This document shows positions 27,697-35,375 of a DNA stretch of 64,000 nt, in pieces. The number at the start of each line of letters is the position of its first letter. The stretch's first letter is position 1. The translations under genes were made by a program, and so were the position numbers. Source of the DNA: Bradyrhizobium septentrionale (GTDB lineage: Bacteria > Pseudomonadota > Alphaproteobacteria > Rhizobiales > Xanthobacteraceae). The stretch is taken from assembly GCF_011516645.4 (NCBI RefSeq), contig NZ_CP088285.1, forward strand, positions 1,240,001 through 1,304,000, given 5' to 3'. Below the pieces are notes generated by a model. That model searched no databases and was not told the DNA's origin. It saw nothing but the letters and a program-made list of their open reading frames with translations.

Positions 27697-28878
27697 GTGA
27701 GTGCAGATCATCTGGCACTGCGGGTGATCATGCTTGGCTTGCGTGGATTTCCCAACGTGCAGGGAGGAGTGGAAGTTCACGCAGAGCATTTGTGTCCCCA
27801 TCTCAAGGAGCTGGGATGTGATGTCGAGGTGATCGTCCGCTCCTCGTATATGCCGCCTGACCGCGGTGACGAGTGGCAGGGCGTACGCTACCAGCGGGTA
27901 TGGTGCCCGAAAACCTCGGGTCTTGAGACAATCGTCCATTCGTTTCTCGGAGTGCTTGTCGCCGCATGGCAGCGGCCGGACGTTTTGCACATCCAGGCTA
28001 TCGGACCGGCCTTGATGGCGCCACTGGCGCGGTTGCTGGGACTGCATGTTGTCGTGACGCACCACGGACCGGATTACGAACGGGAGAAGTGGGGCCGATT
28101 GGCCAGAATGGCCCTGCGCGCCGGCGAGGCCTGGGGGATGCGATTTTCCGACGGCCGCATCGTGATCTCCCAGACCATCCGGAAGCTGGTGCGGGAAAAG
28201 TACGGCCTGAATTCGGACCTTATTCCAAACGGCGTCACCTTGCCTGACGTGCCGACGAGCACTTCGGCGCTGGAGAAACTTGGGCTCACGCCGGGACGAT
28301 ATGTGTTGATGGTGGGCCGGCTGGTGCCGGAGAAACGGCACCCGGACCTGATTCAGGCCTTTGCCGATGCCAGGCTCGCCGGATGGAAGCTCGTGTTCGT
28401 CGGGACTTCCGACCATCCAGACGCCTATACCGAATTGCTTGCGGCGCGCGCTGGGGCAACCGCCGGGGTGATCATGGCGGGCTTCCAGTGCGGCCTCACA
28501 CTGCGAGAGTTATACGCGCACGCTGGCATTTTCGTTTTGCCATCCTCGCACGAAGGCTTGCCGATCGCGCTGCTGGAAGCTCTGAGCTTCGGCTTGCCCG
28601 TGGTGGCCAGTGACATTCCTGCTCACCTGGAGATCGGATTGAATGACGCGCACTATTTCCATGTGGGAGATGTATCAGCGCTCGCGGATCGTCTGGCATC
28701 GTTTGCACACAGTCCGTGGCCGTTGGAGCTCCGCGAGAAGACGCGCAGCTGGTTGGCCCAACGGGAAGACTGGCGCTCTATCGCCGAGCGAACCCTCGGA
28801 TGCTATCGCAAAGCAATCGAGCCTCGTCGAGGCGGTCCTCATGTGCGGCCTCGGACGGTGCCGCCCAGCGCCGCCTAG
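27697..28878 (+). CDS. GT4-family glycosyltransferase
   Basis: A 393-residue GT-B transferase. The N-domain shows GLRGFPNVQGGVEVHAEHL, VLHIQAIGPALMAPLARLLG and VVTHHGPDYEREKWG, which resembles rhamnosyl- or galactosyl-type transferases with the GxPxxxGGxE pattern. The donor domain has VLMVGRLVPEKRHPDLI and the EX7E motif in SSHEGLPIALLEALSFGLPV. The GTG at 27697 is chosen because of the strong TAGGAGGG site upstream. It follows the radical SAM gene by 19 bases. The predicted role is addition of one sugar to the EPS repeat unit; donor and acceptor are unknown. Confidence 0.9.
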   Translation: MSADHLALRVIMLGLRGFPNVQGGVEVHAEHLCPHLKELGCDVEVIVRSSYMPPDRGDEWQGVRYQRVWCPKTSGLETIVHSFLGVLVAAWQRPDVLHIQAIGPALMAPLARLLGLHVVVTHHGPDYEREKWGRLARMALRAGEAWGMRFSDGRIVISQTIRKLVREKYGLNSDLIPNGVTLPDVPTSTSALEKLGLTPGRYVLMVGRLVPEKRHPDLIQAFADARLAGWKLVFVGTSDHPDAYTELLAARAGATAGVIMAGFQCGLTLRELYAHAGIFVLPSSHEGLPIALLEALSFGLPVVASDIPAHLEIGLNDAHYFHVGDVSALADRLASFAHSPWPLELREKTRSWLAQREDWRSIAERTLGCYRKAIEPRRGGPHVRPRTVPPSAA

Positions 28879-28971
28879 CGGGCTGCTCGCGCGGCATGGC
28901 GGCGAACGCGCCATCCCCGTCCCGCGGTTGGGGTATAGCCTCAAACCGATCGAACCAGGGCGCCGTTCAAG

Positions 28972-30291
28972 ATGAGCGCACTCCTGCTATATTTCCTCAT
29001 CTATACGTTCTTCCGATCGATCTCTAACGGCGTCGATCGTTTGTCCGGGACGAGCTTTTCCATGATCCTGTCGATCACCGTCCTCGGGATCGGTGCTGTG
29101 GCGATCTGGCAAATGCGGGACGTCAGGATACACAGACGAATTTTCACACTGCTGATCTGCTTGTCCATCTTTATTGCCGCTTGCGGACTGTCATTTATCG
29201 TCAGCGCTGGAGCCGGCAAGATAATCGACCAATATTCCGCCTGGTACGAGATCTTCAGGTACCTGCAACTGATCATGTTCGTGGCATTGCTTTCGTCCCT
29301 CTACCGACATCCACGTTTTTGCCTCAACGTCCATCGCGTTTATATGTCGCTGCTGTTCATCATTTCCGCCGTCGGACTAGGTCAATACCTGACCGGTCAT
29401 GCAGAGCTTGTCACCCAATACGACAAGTTTAAGCGGGTGGTGGGTCTTTCTTCGCATCCAGTGCCCTACAGCCTGGAGATCGTATTGACCTTTTTCGTTT
29501 GCGAGCTGTCGCGCCGGAAATTGCGACTGCCCATTCAGCACTTTCACATTGCGGTGTACGTTCTGTTTCTTGTTGCCCTGGTCCTTTCTGCTTCAAGGAC
29601 CGGTGTCGCGCTGCTCGGGGTGACCCTCAGCGTATACTTTTTTGTCCAGCGGCCTGCCCTCCTTCCGGTGTTCGCGGCAGCATTCGCGATCCTTATATGG
29701 ATATCTCCGTTTGGAGAGTTGTTTTCGGAGCTGAACACCGTTCCGGACTACATCATGAGAGGCGAATATGCGGTGTGGGACTGGCGCACCGCGCCGACCT
29801 CTGTCCATTGGCGCATTCACCACTGGTACTATCTGTCCACACTTGGATTGGAACGAGCGTGGACCGGATATGGCCCCGGTCAAGTAGGGTTCTATAGCCC
29901 GTTTCTTCTTTTGGCGCATAGTCAGTTCGTGGAAATATTCTTCGAGTCGGGCGTGGTCGGCCTGATCACCTTTGCCGTGTTTTGGTTCAGTCTTCCGCTG
30001 GCCGCGATGTCGGACCGGCAGCGGCTCGTTTCCTCATTTGGAAAACGGTCAGCAGAAATTGGAATCCTGCACTTGTGGCTTGCGATGTTTGCCGGCGTGA
30101 CGCTGGTTGCAACGTTCGATGCGAGCTTCGACAGGGAAACGGTGGCGTTTTCGCACTTGATCGTCAGCATGTTTGTGGTGCTGGCTCAACCTGAAGCCGT
30201 CACCGAACGTGACCCAAGATCGCGCTACTCGCACATCTCGATGACTGCTGGTTCGCGGATTGAAGCATCGGCGAGCCGAGAAACTATCTGA
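28972..30291 (+). CDS. O-antigen ligase/polymerase-like membrane protein (Wzy candidate)
   Basis: A 439-residue polytopic protein with about 10-11 hydrophobic segments from residue 4 onward. It has a larger periplasmic loop around residues 255-305 (WDWRTAPTSVHWRIHHWYYL, ERAWTGYGPGQVGFYSPFLL) and then AHSQFVEIFFESGVVGL. The HSQFxEIxxExGxxGL pattern is the conserved core of Wzy_C/WaaL proteins, where the His takes part in catalysis. It would polymerise flipped repeat units in the periplasm. It is the only Wzy candidate in the locus and is probably the last gene of the GT4 operon. Confidence 0.85.
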   Translation: MSALLLYFLIYTFFRSISNGVDRLSGTSFSMILSITVLGIGAVAIWQMRDVRIHRRIFTLLICLSIFIAACGLSFIVSAGAGKIIDQYSAWYEIFRYLQLIMFVALLSSLYRHPRFCLNVHRVYMSLLFIISAVGLGQYLTGHAELVTQYDKFKRVVGLSSHPVPYSLEIVLTFFVCELSRRKLRLPIQHFHIAVYVLFLVALVLSASRTGVALLGVTLSVYFFVQRPALLPVFAAAFAILIWISPFGELFSELNTVPDYIMRGEYAVWDWRTAPTSVHWRIHHWYYLSTLGLERAWTGYGPGQVGFYSPFLLLAHSQFVEIFFESGVVGLITFAVFWFSLPLAAMSDRQRLVSSFGKRSAEIGILHLWLAMFAGVTLVATFDASFDRETVAFSHLIVSMFVVLAQPEAVTERDPRSRYSHISMTAGSRIEASASRETI

Positions 30292-30347
30292 ACAGCAACA
30301 TGGCCGCTGTTGGTATCATCGGCCGATACTGGTTATGAGCACCTCCC

Positions 30348-31271
30348 ATGAAAGAGCATCTTGCCATTCCGCTCACGGCTCTCATGTTACACGGCGCCCT
30401 CGTCTCATCGGCGAGCGCCGCGACGATAGCGCCTCCATCCCAGTACGGACGATGCAGCGACAACGGCAATCTCTTGTTAGAGATCGAATCTGCATCGCAC
30501 ATGACGCAGCGGGCAATGTGTCATCAAAAACCAGTGCTGCAGGTGCAACTACGCGAGCCTCCGGCGCTCAAACCCATCTGCACGTCCTTGTCGATCGATT
30601 GTGTGGTTTCGCAAACTTCCGGATATGACAACGGAATATATCCACAAGGAGTCAGGACCTATTTCTCGTGGTATGCAGGTGGCCCCGCTGCCACCGGGAA
30701 CATTGCTTCTCCTTCCAACTTCTCTTCATTGACGGGTTGGGGACAGATATATCCGCAAGTCGGTGTTTCGAACGTTGCTGCCAGCGTCTATCTGAAGGAC
30801 TATCGCGTCTATGTGCACTTGACGAGTGGCGGTTGGCAACTTGTACAAGATCAAGCCACGAATTCCATCGGTGGCCGGCGTTACGTGGCAGACTTCTCCA
30901 ACAACTCCTCTTCGGAAATGAGTCTCGTTGTTCAGCCTGACGGAAGCGTAAGAATGGACTCGCCAGCATCCGGCTATAATAATCATTTCTGGATTGAGCC
31001 GAGAGGATCGTATGCTCCCGGAACAGTCAACGGGGTGTTCTCGCTGGCACAGCTACGCACCGATGATGCAAGTGCAAATCTGATCGCAAACTTTGGAGCT
31101 GACTGGTGGAGAGACACCTCAGCTCCGTACCTCTACCTAAATGGAGTGTTTGTAAATAATCCCGGCATCGGCATGGGCACCTGGGTCAAGTTGACGACGA
31201 CGTACCAGTACTTCTTCTTCACGACCATGACCAAATCGCAACTGCAAGCCGAGCCGCCGCCATTGAGATAG
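30348..31271 (+). CDS. Sec-exported protein with an unassigned ~200-residue domain shared with the type I cargo
   Basis: A 307-residue protein. A signal peptide covers residues 1-25 (IPLTALMLHGALVSSASA, cleavage near ASAA). A ~75-residue cysteine-containing stretch follows. Residues about 100-307 form a domain I do not recognise: YFSWYAGGP, LTGWGQIYPQ, GGWQLVQDQAT, YVADFSNNSS, SGYNNHFW, RGSYAPGTVNGVF, LIANFGADWWRD, NNPGIGMGTWVKLTTTYQYF, SQLQAEPPPLR. The same order of motifs occurs in the protein encoded at 33090-34883. Abundant Trp, Tyr, Asn and Gly suggest a beta-rich, possibly glycan-binding fold. It lies at the end of the EPS locus and would act in the periplasm or outside. Function unknown. 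Confidence 0.8.
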   Translation: MKEHLAIPLTALMLHGALVSSASAATIAPPSQYGRCSDNGNLLLEIESASHMTQRAMCHQKPVLQVQLREPPALKPICTSLSIDCVVSQTSGYDNGIYPQGVRTYFSWYAGGPAATGNIASPSNFSSLTGWGQIYPQVGVSNVAASVYLKDYRVYVHLTSGGWQLVQDQATNSIGGRRYVADFSNNSSSEMSLVVQPDGSVRMDSPASGYNNHFWIEPRGSYAPGTVNGVFSLAQLRTDDASANLIANFGADWWRDTSAPYLYLNGVFVNNPGIGMGTWVKLTTTYQYFFFTTMTKSQLQAEPPPLR

Positions 31272-31384
31272 CTGAACAGTGCTTCAGTGCTCGACAGATC
31301 CGCTCGGGCACTTGCCGCAACAGCCTCCGCGTCCAGGGCGCTCGCCAAGGATCATCGCATGCGCGGCGGCAAGATCTGAGGGGG

Positions 31385-31570
31385 TGGTTCAGGAGCGGCC
31401 ACGATGGCGATGGAAATCCAGAATATCCCGTTCAGCCCTGAGCTTGTTGACCTCACGCCTGAGCCGCGCGATTTCCTCTGCTGCTCGGGCTTCATCTGGC
31501 CGTGACCCGGCAAAGGCCTGCACAGGATCGGAGCCGAACTCCTTCACTCATTCTCGCAAAACATTCTCAT
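31385..31570 (-). pseudogene. IS3-family transposase orfA fragment
   Basis: Read on the minus strand, the segment gives a piece matching the middle of IS3-type OrfA: VKEFGSDPVQAFAGS, then after a frame slip EEIARLRREVNKLRAERDIL. The usual tryptophan before VKEFG is a TGA stop and the following KKAAA segment is lost. No OrfB or terminal repeats remain. It marks an old insertion at the right edge of the EPS locus. Confidence 0.6.
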
Positions 31571-31616
31571 GAACCTCCCAGGTCTCGGGCGGCTTGCGCC
31601 GCCGATACCCCGCGTT

Positions 31617-32354
31617 CTAGCTGGCGAGAACCATCAGTGATGCCCCGCCGAGCAAGCGCACAGACAGGTCCTCTCCGGCAACAGTCCGGACAATGCGCCG
31701 CCCGGCGTTAGCGAGGAGGGTTTTCGTGGTTCGCCATTCGGGATGGAGATGGAGGAAATCTTCAAGCCTGGTGTACTGACTGTCAATGATCTCAAAGCCG
31801 GTGTCGCGCAGTGTCGCCAGAGCTGTTGCCCGATCAAAGTAATGCAGGTGACCAACCTCCTTGCGTTTCTGAAGGGGCTGATCGCGCAGAACGCTGAGGA
31901 CATTGAGGTCGAGGGGAATATGAAACACATAGTATTTCGAACGTCCCCTGAGCTTTCGCAGAAAGCCCATATAGTCATCGATGTGCTCGAAGACATCGAT
32001 ACACAAGAGACAATCGTAGCTTTCGTTGGTTTGCAAGAAGTCACCGCAGTGGAAGCTCAGGTTGTCTCTTGCTCGCTGTTTGGCGACGCTTACGGCATAG
32101 GGAGCGATATCGTAGCCAACGGCGGTTGAGTCACGGAAGATATCCTGCTGAAGAAGGGCTGTCAGAACGCCTCCCACCCCGCAGCCTACGTCGACGATGG
32201 TCCGGCAAGTGATGTTGTTGGCGCGCACGATCTTGGCGATCTTCTCGGCCTTGCCAGCGGCATCTTCGTCATGCCAACCTGGATGGGCCTCGGCATAGCC
32301 TTTTCCAGTATAGAGATCGCTTGACATAAGCTCTGCCCCTCCGGCATTCGCCAT
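31617..32354 (-). CDS. Class I SAM-dependent methyltransferase
   Basis: A 245-residue protein with a Methyltransf_23-like core: motif I IVDVGCGVGGVLTALL, motif II VGYDIAPYAV, motif III FHCGDFLQ and YDCLLCIDVFEHIDDY. The C-terminal half includes FHIPLDLNVLSVL and HLHYFDRATALATL, frequent in methyltransferases of polysaccharide clusters. The ATG at 32354 is preceded by AGGGAGGG; an upstream ATG at 32405 is less likely. It would methylate a sugar or a surface component. It is separated from the EPS genes by the IS3 remnant and faces them. Confidence 0.85.
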   Translation of the reverse strand: MANAGGAELMSSDLYTGKGYAEAHPGWHDEDAAGKAEKIAKIVRANNITCRTIVDVGCGVGGVLTALLQQDIFRDSTAVGYDIAPYAVSVAKQRARDNLSFHCGDFLQTNESYDCLLCIDVFEHIDDYMGFLRKLRGRSKYYVFHIPLDLNVLSVLRDQPLQKRKEVGHLHYFDRATALATLRDTGFEIIDSQYTRLEDFLHLHPEWRTTKTLLANAGRRIVRTVAGEDLSVRLLGGASLMVLAS

Positions 32355-32850
32355 CGTTCCCTCCCTTGATTGAACTGCGACTTGGACGGCAGATCGATAA
32401 TCCAAAGTTTCAACCAGCTTTTGCGAGCTAAGCGGCCATCGCTAACTCTGACAGCGATCAGCGCCGCGCCCACGACCAGCGCAATTGCGCTCCATAATCG
32501 CAGTTCCGGTTCGTTCGGGAAACTAATCATTTCGAGTTAGTAGAACGCCCTAGGTAGGTAGCAAGCCTGCCCCACGAGGTCTGAAAGAGAACAACAGCCA
32601 AGGCGGCGAGCAGCCGCAACAAAATCGAGCGATCTCATGCGCGATGAAGCCGCGTTGCTTCCCTGTTTCATTTGAGCCTGAACGAAGCCCCTCGCACCAC
32701 GCGTCAAGATCGATCGACACTACGTGCGTTCGTCTCGGCTGGCGCCGTCGCTTTCGATCTCCCGCAACGCTGGTGCCGAAGCAATCCGATGAAAAAATCG
32801 AACGTGTGCCTTGAACCGATCCGATAGGGCACGTGTCGGCACCATATACG
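32355..32850. other. Gap upstream of the type I secretion locus
   Basis: About 500 bases with no credible gene. Its right end holds an inverted repeat TATAC-GCGT-GTATA at 32845-32858, directly before the leader of the cargo gene, a possible operator. Confidence 0.35.
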
Positions 32851-33089
32851 CGTGTATAAATCACATTTTGAAACTTTTTTCGCCATTTTTAATTATTAAC
32901 CCACCGGCTCAGCAGTCGGGGGGGCCAGCTACCAAAAACCCACTGCTTGAAATCTCCTCGCGGTTCGAGGCTGCAATGCTTTGAAATCTGTTCGCGACTC
33001 AGGTTGCGAGCATGCAATCTGTCGCACGTCTCTGATGTGCGGCATTGGAATTCCTCGTCCTTAAACTTGGTCTGCAATGGAGAAACACA
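32851..33089 (+). repeat. Leader element, copy A (before the type I cargo gene)
   Basis: This ~240-base stretch aligns through most of its length with the region before the ABC transporter gene (35099-35375). Shared blocks in the same order are TTTGAAACTTTTTTCGCCAT, an AT-rich TTATTAA/TGATTAA, CAGCAGTCGGGGGG, TTGAAATCTCCTCGCGGTTC with CGAGG, GTGCTTTGA/ATGCTTTGA and GCATTGGAATTCC. CCTCG-CGGTT-CGAGG (32956-32970) is a perfect small hairpin kept in both copies. A TTGAAA with an AT-rich box 17-19 bases on could be a promoter. Copy A ends at the GTG start of the cargo gene. Confidence 0.8.
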
Positions 33090-34883
33090 GTGGCGCTGAC
33101 CGATGTCATCTATCAAAATACGCCAGGCAACAGCGAAGGGTTTCCGCTTGGTGTCCCCACAAGCTATTCCTGGTACGGTGGCAGCACCGGCCATACGGGC
33201 AGCACCCCGCCCTCCAATTTCACCTCCGTCACAGGGTGGGGACAGGTCTATCCCAAATCCGGAGCGACCAACGATTCCAATCCGGCCAACGTTCAGATCG
33301 CGGACTTCCAGACGTGGGTGCATTTGAAAGGTGGCGGCTGGGTCCTCGTACAAGATCAGGCGACTGACCCCATCGCCGGAGCTCAGTTTCTCGCCGATTT
33401 TTCCGGCAACACGAACTCTGCCTGGGGCGTGACAAGGCAGGCGGACGGCAGCGCGATGGGCGCTGCGCCGCTCAATGGATACAACGACCATTTCTGGCCG
33501 GGCTCACGCGGCAGCTACACTGCCGGAACGGTCGATGGTGTCTACGTCCAAGCCAACATGAGGACCACTGATCCGAATGAGCATCTCGTTGCCGATCTGG
33601 GAGCTGATTGGTGGCTAAACCCTACGGCCCCATACGTCGACGGGTTCTCCAACAATCCCGGTGCCGGGATGAGCGATTGGGTTGAACTGACGACGAGCTA
33701 CCAGACCCTTTATTTCACCTCGATGACGTCTGCTCAGTTGCAGGCCGATCTGCCGCCTCCGCTGAGGGGCACTTCTGCCCCCACGACTCCGACGCAACCG
33801 ACCACTCCCACATCACCCACGACGCCAACCACCCCGAACGTCGCACCGTCGGTGACACAGGCCTCCGCTTCACCGGGGACCGGAACCGAGCACGTCGGTG
33901 ATGTCGTCACGTTGACGCTCACCTTCAGCGAGGCGGTGACCGTCGGGGGTGCGCCTACGCTGTCGCTCAATGATGGCGCTAAAGCCACCTATGCAGGCGG
34001 CTCCGGGACAAACACGCTCACCTTTCGGACGACCGTCGCGTCGACTGATACGAGTACGTCGGCACTCGCCATCACCGGGGTCAGCCTCGCGAACGGCGCG
34101 ACCATCAAGGATTCCGGCGGCCTCGCAGCGAACCTCGCAGGCGCGGTGAAGACGTTCTCCGGTCTCCAGATCTCGACGGCTCCGACCGCTCCAACCATGC
34201 CGACGCAGCCAACCACACCGACGACGCCGACAACCCCGTCGACTCCGACTGTGACTGCCCCGGTGCTCTCTGTCGCGGACAACTCGCTCTGGGTGGCCGG
34301 CAGAGGCGGTCAGGTCGACCTGGGGACAAAGGTGTGGACGAATGATCCCAACGATCGCGTCAGCCTGAACATCAGAGGGCTGCCGAGATACGAGACGATC
34401 ACGACCGGCGACGGCACCAGGTTCAGGGGTGACAACATCACTCTGAGCTCCGCTCAGGTCGAAAGCGGACTGACGTTGACATCGTACTACAGGGGGAACG
34501 CTCATCCCGTCGCGAATCTCACGCTGACTGCGAGTGGGACGGACCCGGTCACCGGCGCTGTGACGAAGGCGGCGTCGCAGACAATCACCGTAACGGATCC
34601 TCGGCCGTCCAGTTCGTCGCCGAGCGCGCAGAGCTTGGCAAGCCAGAGCTTCGCGCAGCTACTGGGGTCGGACACCAGCACACTGGCGTCCACCGCGCCG
34701 CAGACGACCAATTCGGCATGGCAAGACACGGCAAAAGCGTCCCACGCAAGCCAGAGCTTCGCGCTGCTGAACCAGTTCATGGCGGGTAGCTCCGGTCGGG
34801 TCGACAGCGGTCAGATCGTAGCGGCCTTGTCGAGCGGGACCGGTTGGACACAGAACTCGTTGCTGACCAAACCTCAAGGTTGA
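33090..34883 (+). CDS. Type I secretion cargo candidate: unassigned N-terminal domain, PT-rich linkers, Ig-like repeat
   Basis: A 597-residue protein with no signal peptide, from a GTG at 33090 after GGAGA. Residues about 21-226 repeat the unassigned domain of the Sec-exported protein at 30348 (SYSWYGGST, VTGWGQVYPK, GGGWVLVQDQAT, GYNDHFWPGSRGSY, LGADWWLN, NNPGAGM, LPPPLR). A Thr/Pro linker (229-250) leads to a bacterial Ig-like repeat (about 252-362: LTLTFSEAVTVGGAPTLSL). A second PT linker precedes another beta domain (391-503). The C-terminal ~95 residues are Ser/Ala/Gln rich with two ASQSFA-L-L motifs. No RTX nonapeptides are present. The downstream ABC-HlyD pair and the shared leader make it the likely cargo. 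Predicted role: surface matrix or adhesin protein. Confidence 0.82.
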   Translation: MALTDVIYQNTPGNSEGFPLGVPTSYSWYGGSTGHTGSTPPSNFTSVTGWGQVYPKSGATNDSNPANVQIADFQTWVHLKGGGWVLVQDQATDPIAGAQFLADFSGNTNSAWGVTRQADGSAMGAAPLNGYNDHFWPGSRGSYTAGTVDGVYVQANMRTTDPNEHLVADLGADWWLNPTAPYVDGFSNNPGAGMSDWVELTTSYQTLYFTSMTSAQLQADLPPPLRGTSAPTTPTQPTTPTSPTTPTTPNVAPSVTQASASPGTGTEHVGDVVTLTLTFSEAVTVGGAPTLSLNDGAKATYAGGSGTNTLTFRTTVASTDTSTSALAITGVSLANGATIKDSGGLAANLAGAVKTFSGLQISTAPTAPTMPTQPTTPTTPTTPSTPTVTAPVLSVADNSLWVAGRGGQVDLGTKVWTNDPNDRVSLNIRGLPRYETITTGDGTRFRGDNITLSSAQVESGLTLTSYYRGNAHPVANLTLTASGTDPVTGAVTKAASQTITVTDPRPSSSSPSAQSLASQSFAQLLGSDTSTLASTAPQTTNSAWQDTAKASHASQSFALLNQFMAGSSGRVDSGQIVAALSSGTGWTQNSLLTKPQG

Positions 34884-34891
34884 TCCAACGG

Positions 34892-34924
34892 CTGCACCCA
34901 GGCGCTCTGCGCCTGGGTGCAGCA
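34892..34924 (+). terminator. Strong 14-bp hairpin after the cargo gene
   Basis: GCTGCACCCAGGCG at 34892-34905 pairs perfectly with CGCCTGGGTGCAGC at 34911-34924, loop CTCTG, eight bases after the stop codon. No T run follows, but the stem is the strongest in the window and would separate the cargo transcript from the transporter operon. Confidence 0.75.
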
Positions 34925-35098
34925 CCATCGATGCTGGGGGATAGAGAACGAACGTCGATCCTCGACGTGGCAGCGAAGAGATTGTCACTCGCGGGGAATT
35001 ATTCTCGGTTGGCTTCGTCGCTCGCGCCTGTCTTTCTGACCGATCGAGCGCATGCCGGCGCAAGAGGCAGGGTATGGGGAAATGTCAGGGCGCTATCT

Positions 35099-35375
35099 AC
35101 ATGTGCAAAAGTCACGGTTTGAAACTTTTTTCGCCATCTTTCCTGATTAACTAACCGGCCAGCAGTCGGGGGGCAATTTCCAAATATCCCGCTGCTTTGA
35201 AATCTCCTCGCGGTTCGAGGCCCGAGTGCTTTGATATCTGCTTGCGCTTTTTTGGCTGCGAGCAGGCGGCATGCTGCGCGCCCTGGTGATGCGTAGCATT
35301 GAAATTCCCAGTCTTTGGAAATGCACGAGAAGGAACACAAACGCGGTCTTGGACCGCGAAGGGTAGAGTAAAGAA
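35099..35375 (+). repeat. Leader element, copy B (before the ABC transporter gene)
   Basis: Second copy of the leader found before the cargo gene. It keeps TTTGAAACTTTTTTCGCCAT (35119-35138), CAGCAGTCGGGGGG, the TTGAAATCTCCTCGCGGTTC block with its CCTCG/CGAGG hairpin (35206-35220) and the GCATTGAAATTCCCA block. Copy B is followed by about 60 extra bases with an ACGCGGTC-TTG-GACCGCG-like hairpin (35341-35358) before the ATG at 35376. Divergence between copies is substantial outside the blocks, so the conserved blocks are probably under selection. Confidence 0.8.

Noticed and set aside
33090..34883. RTX-type calcium-binding toxin or glycanase
   Set aside because: No GGxGxDxxx repeats and no glycoside hydrolase motif could be found; only the transporter context is RTX-like.
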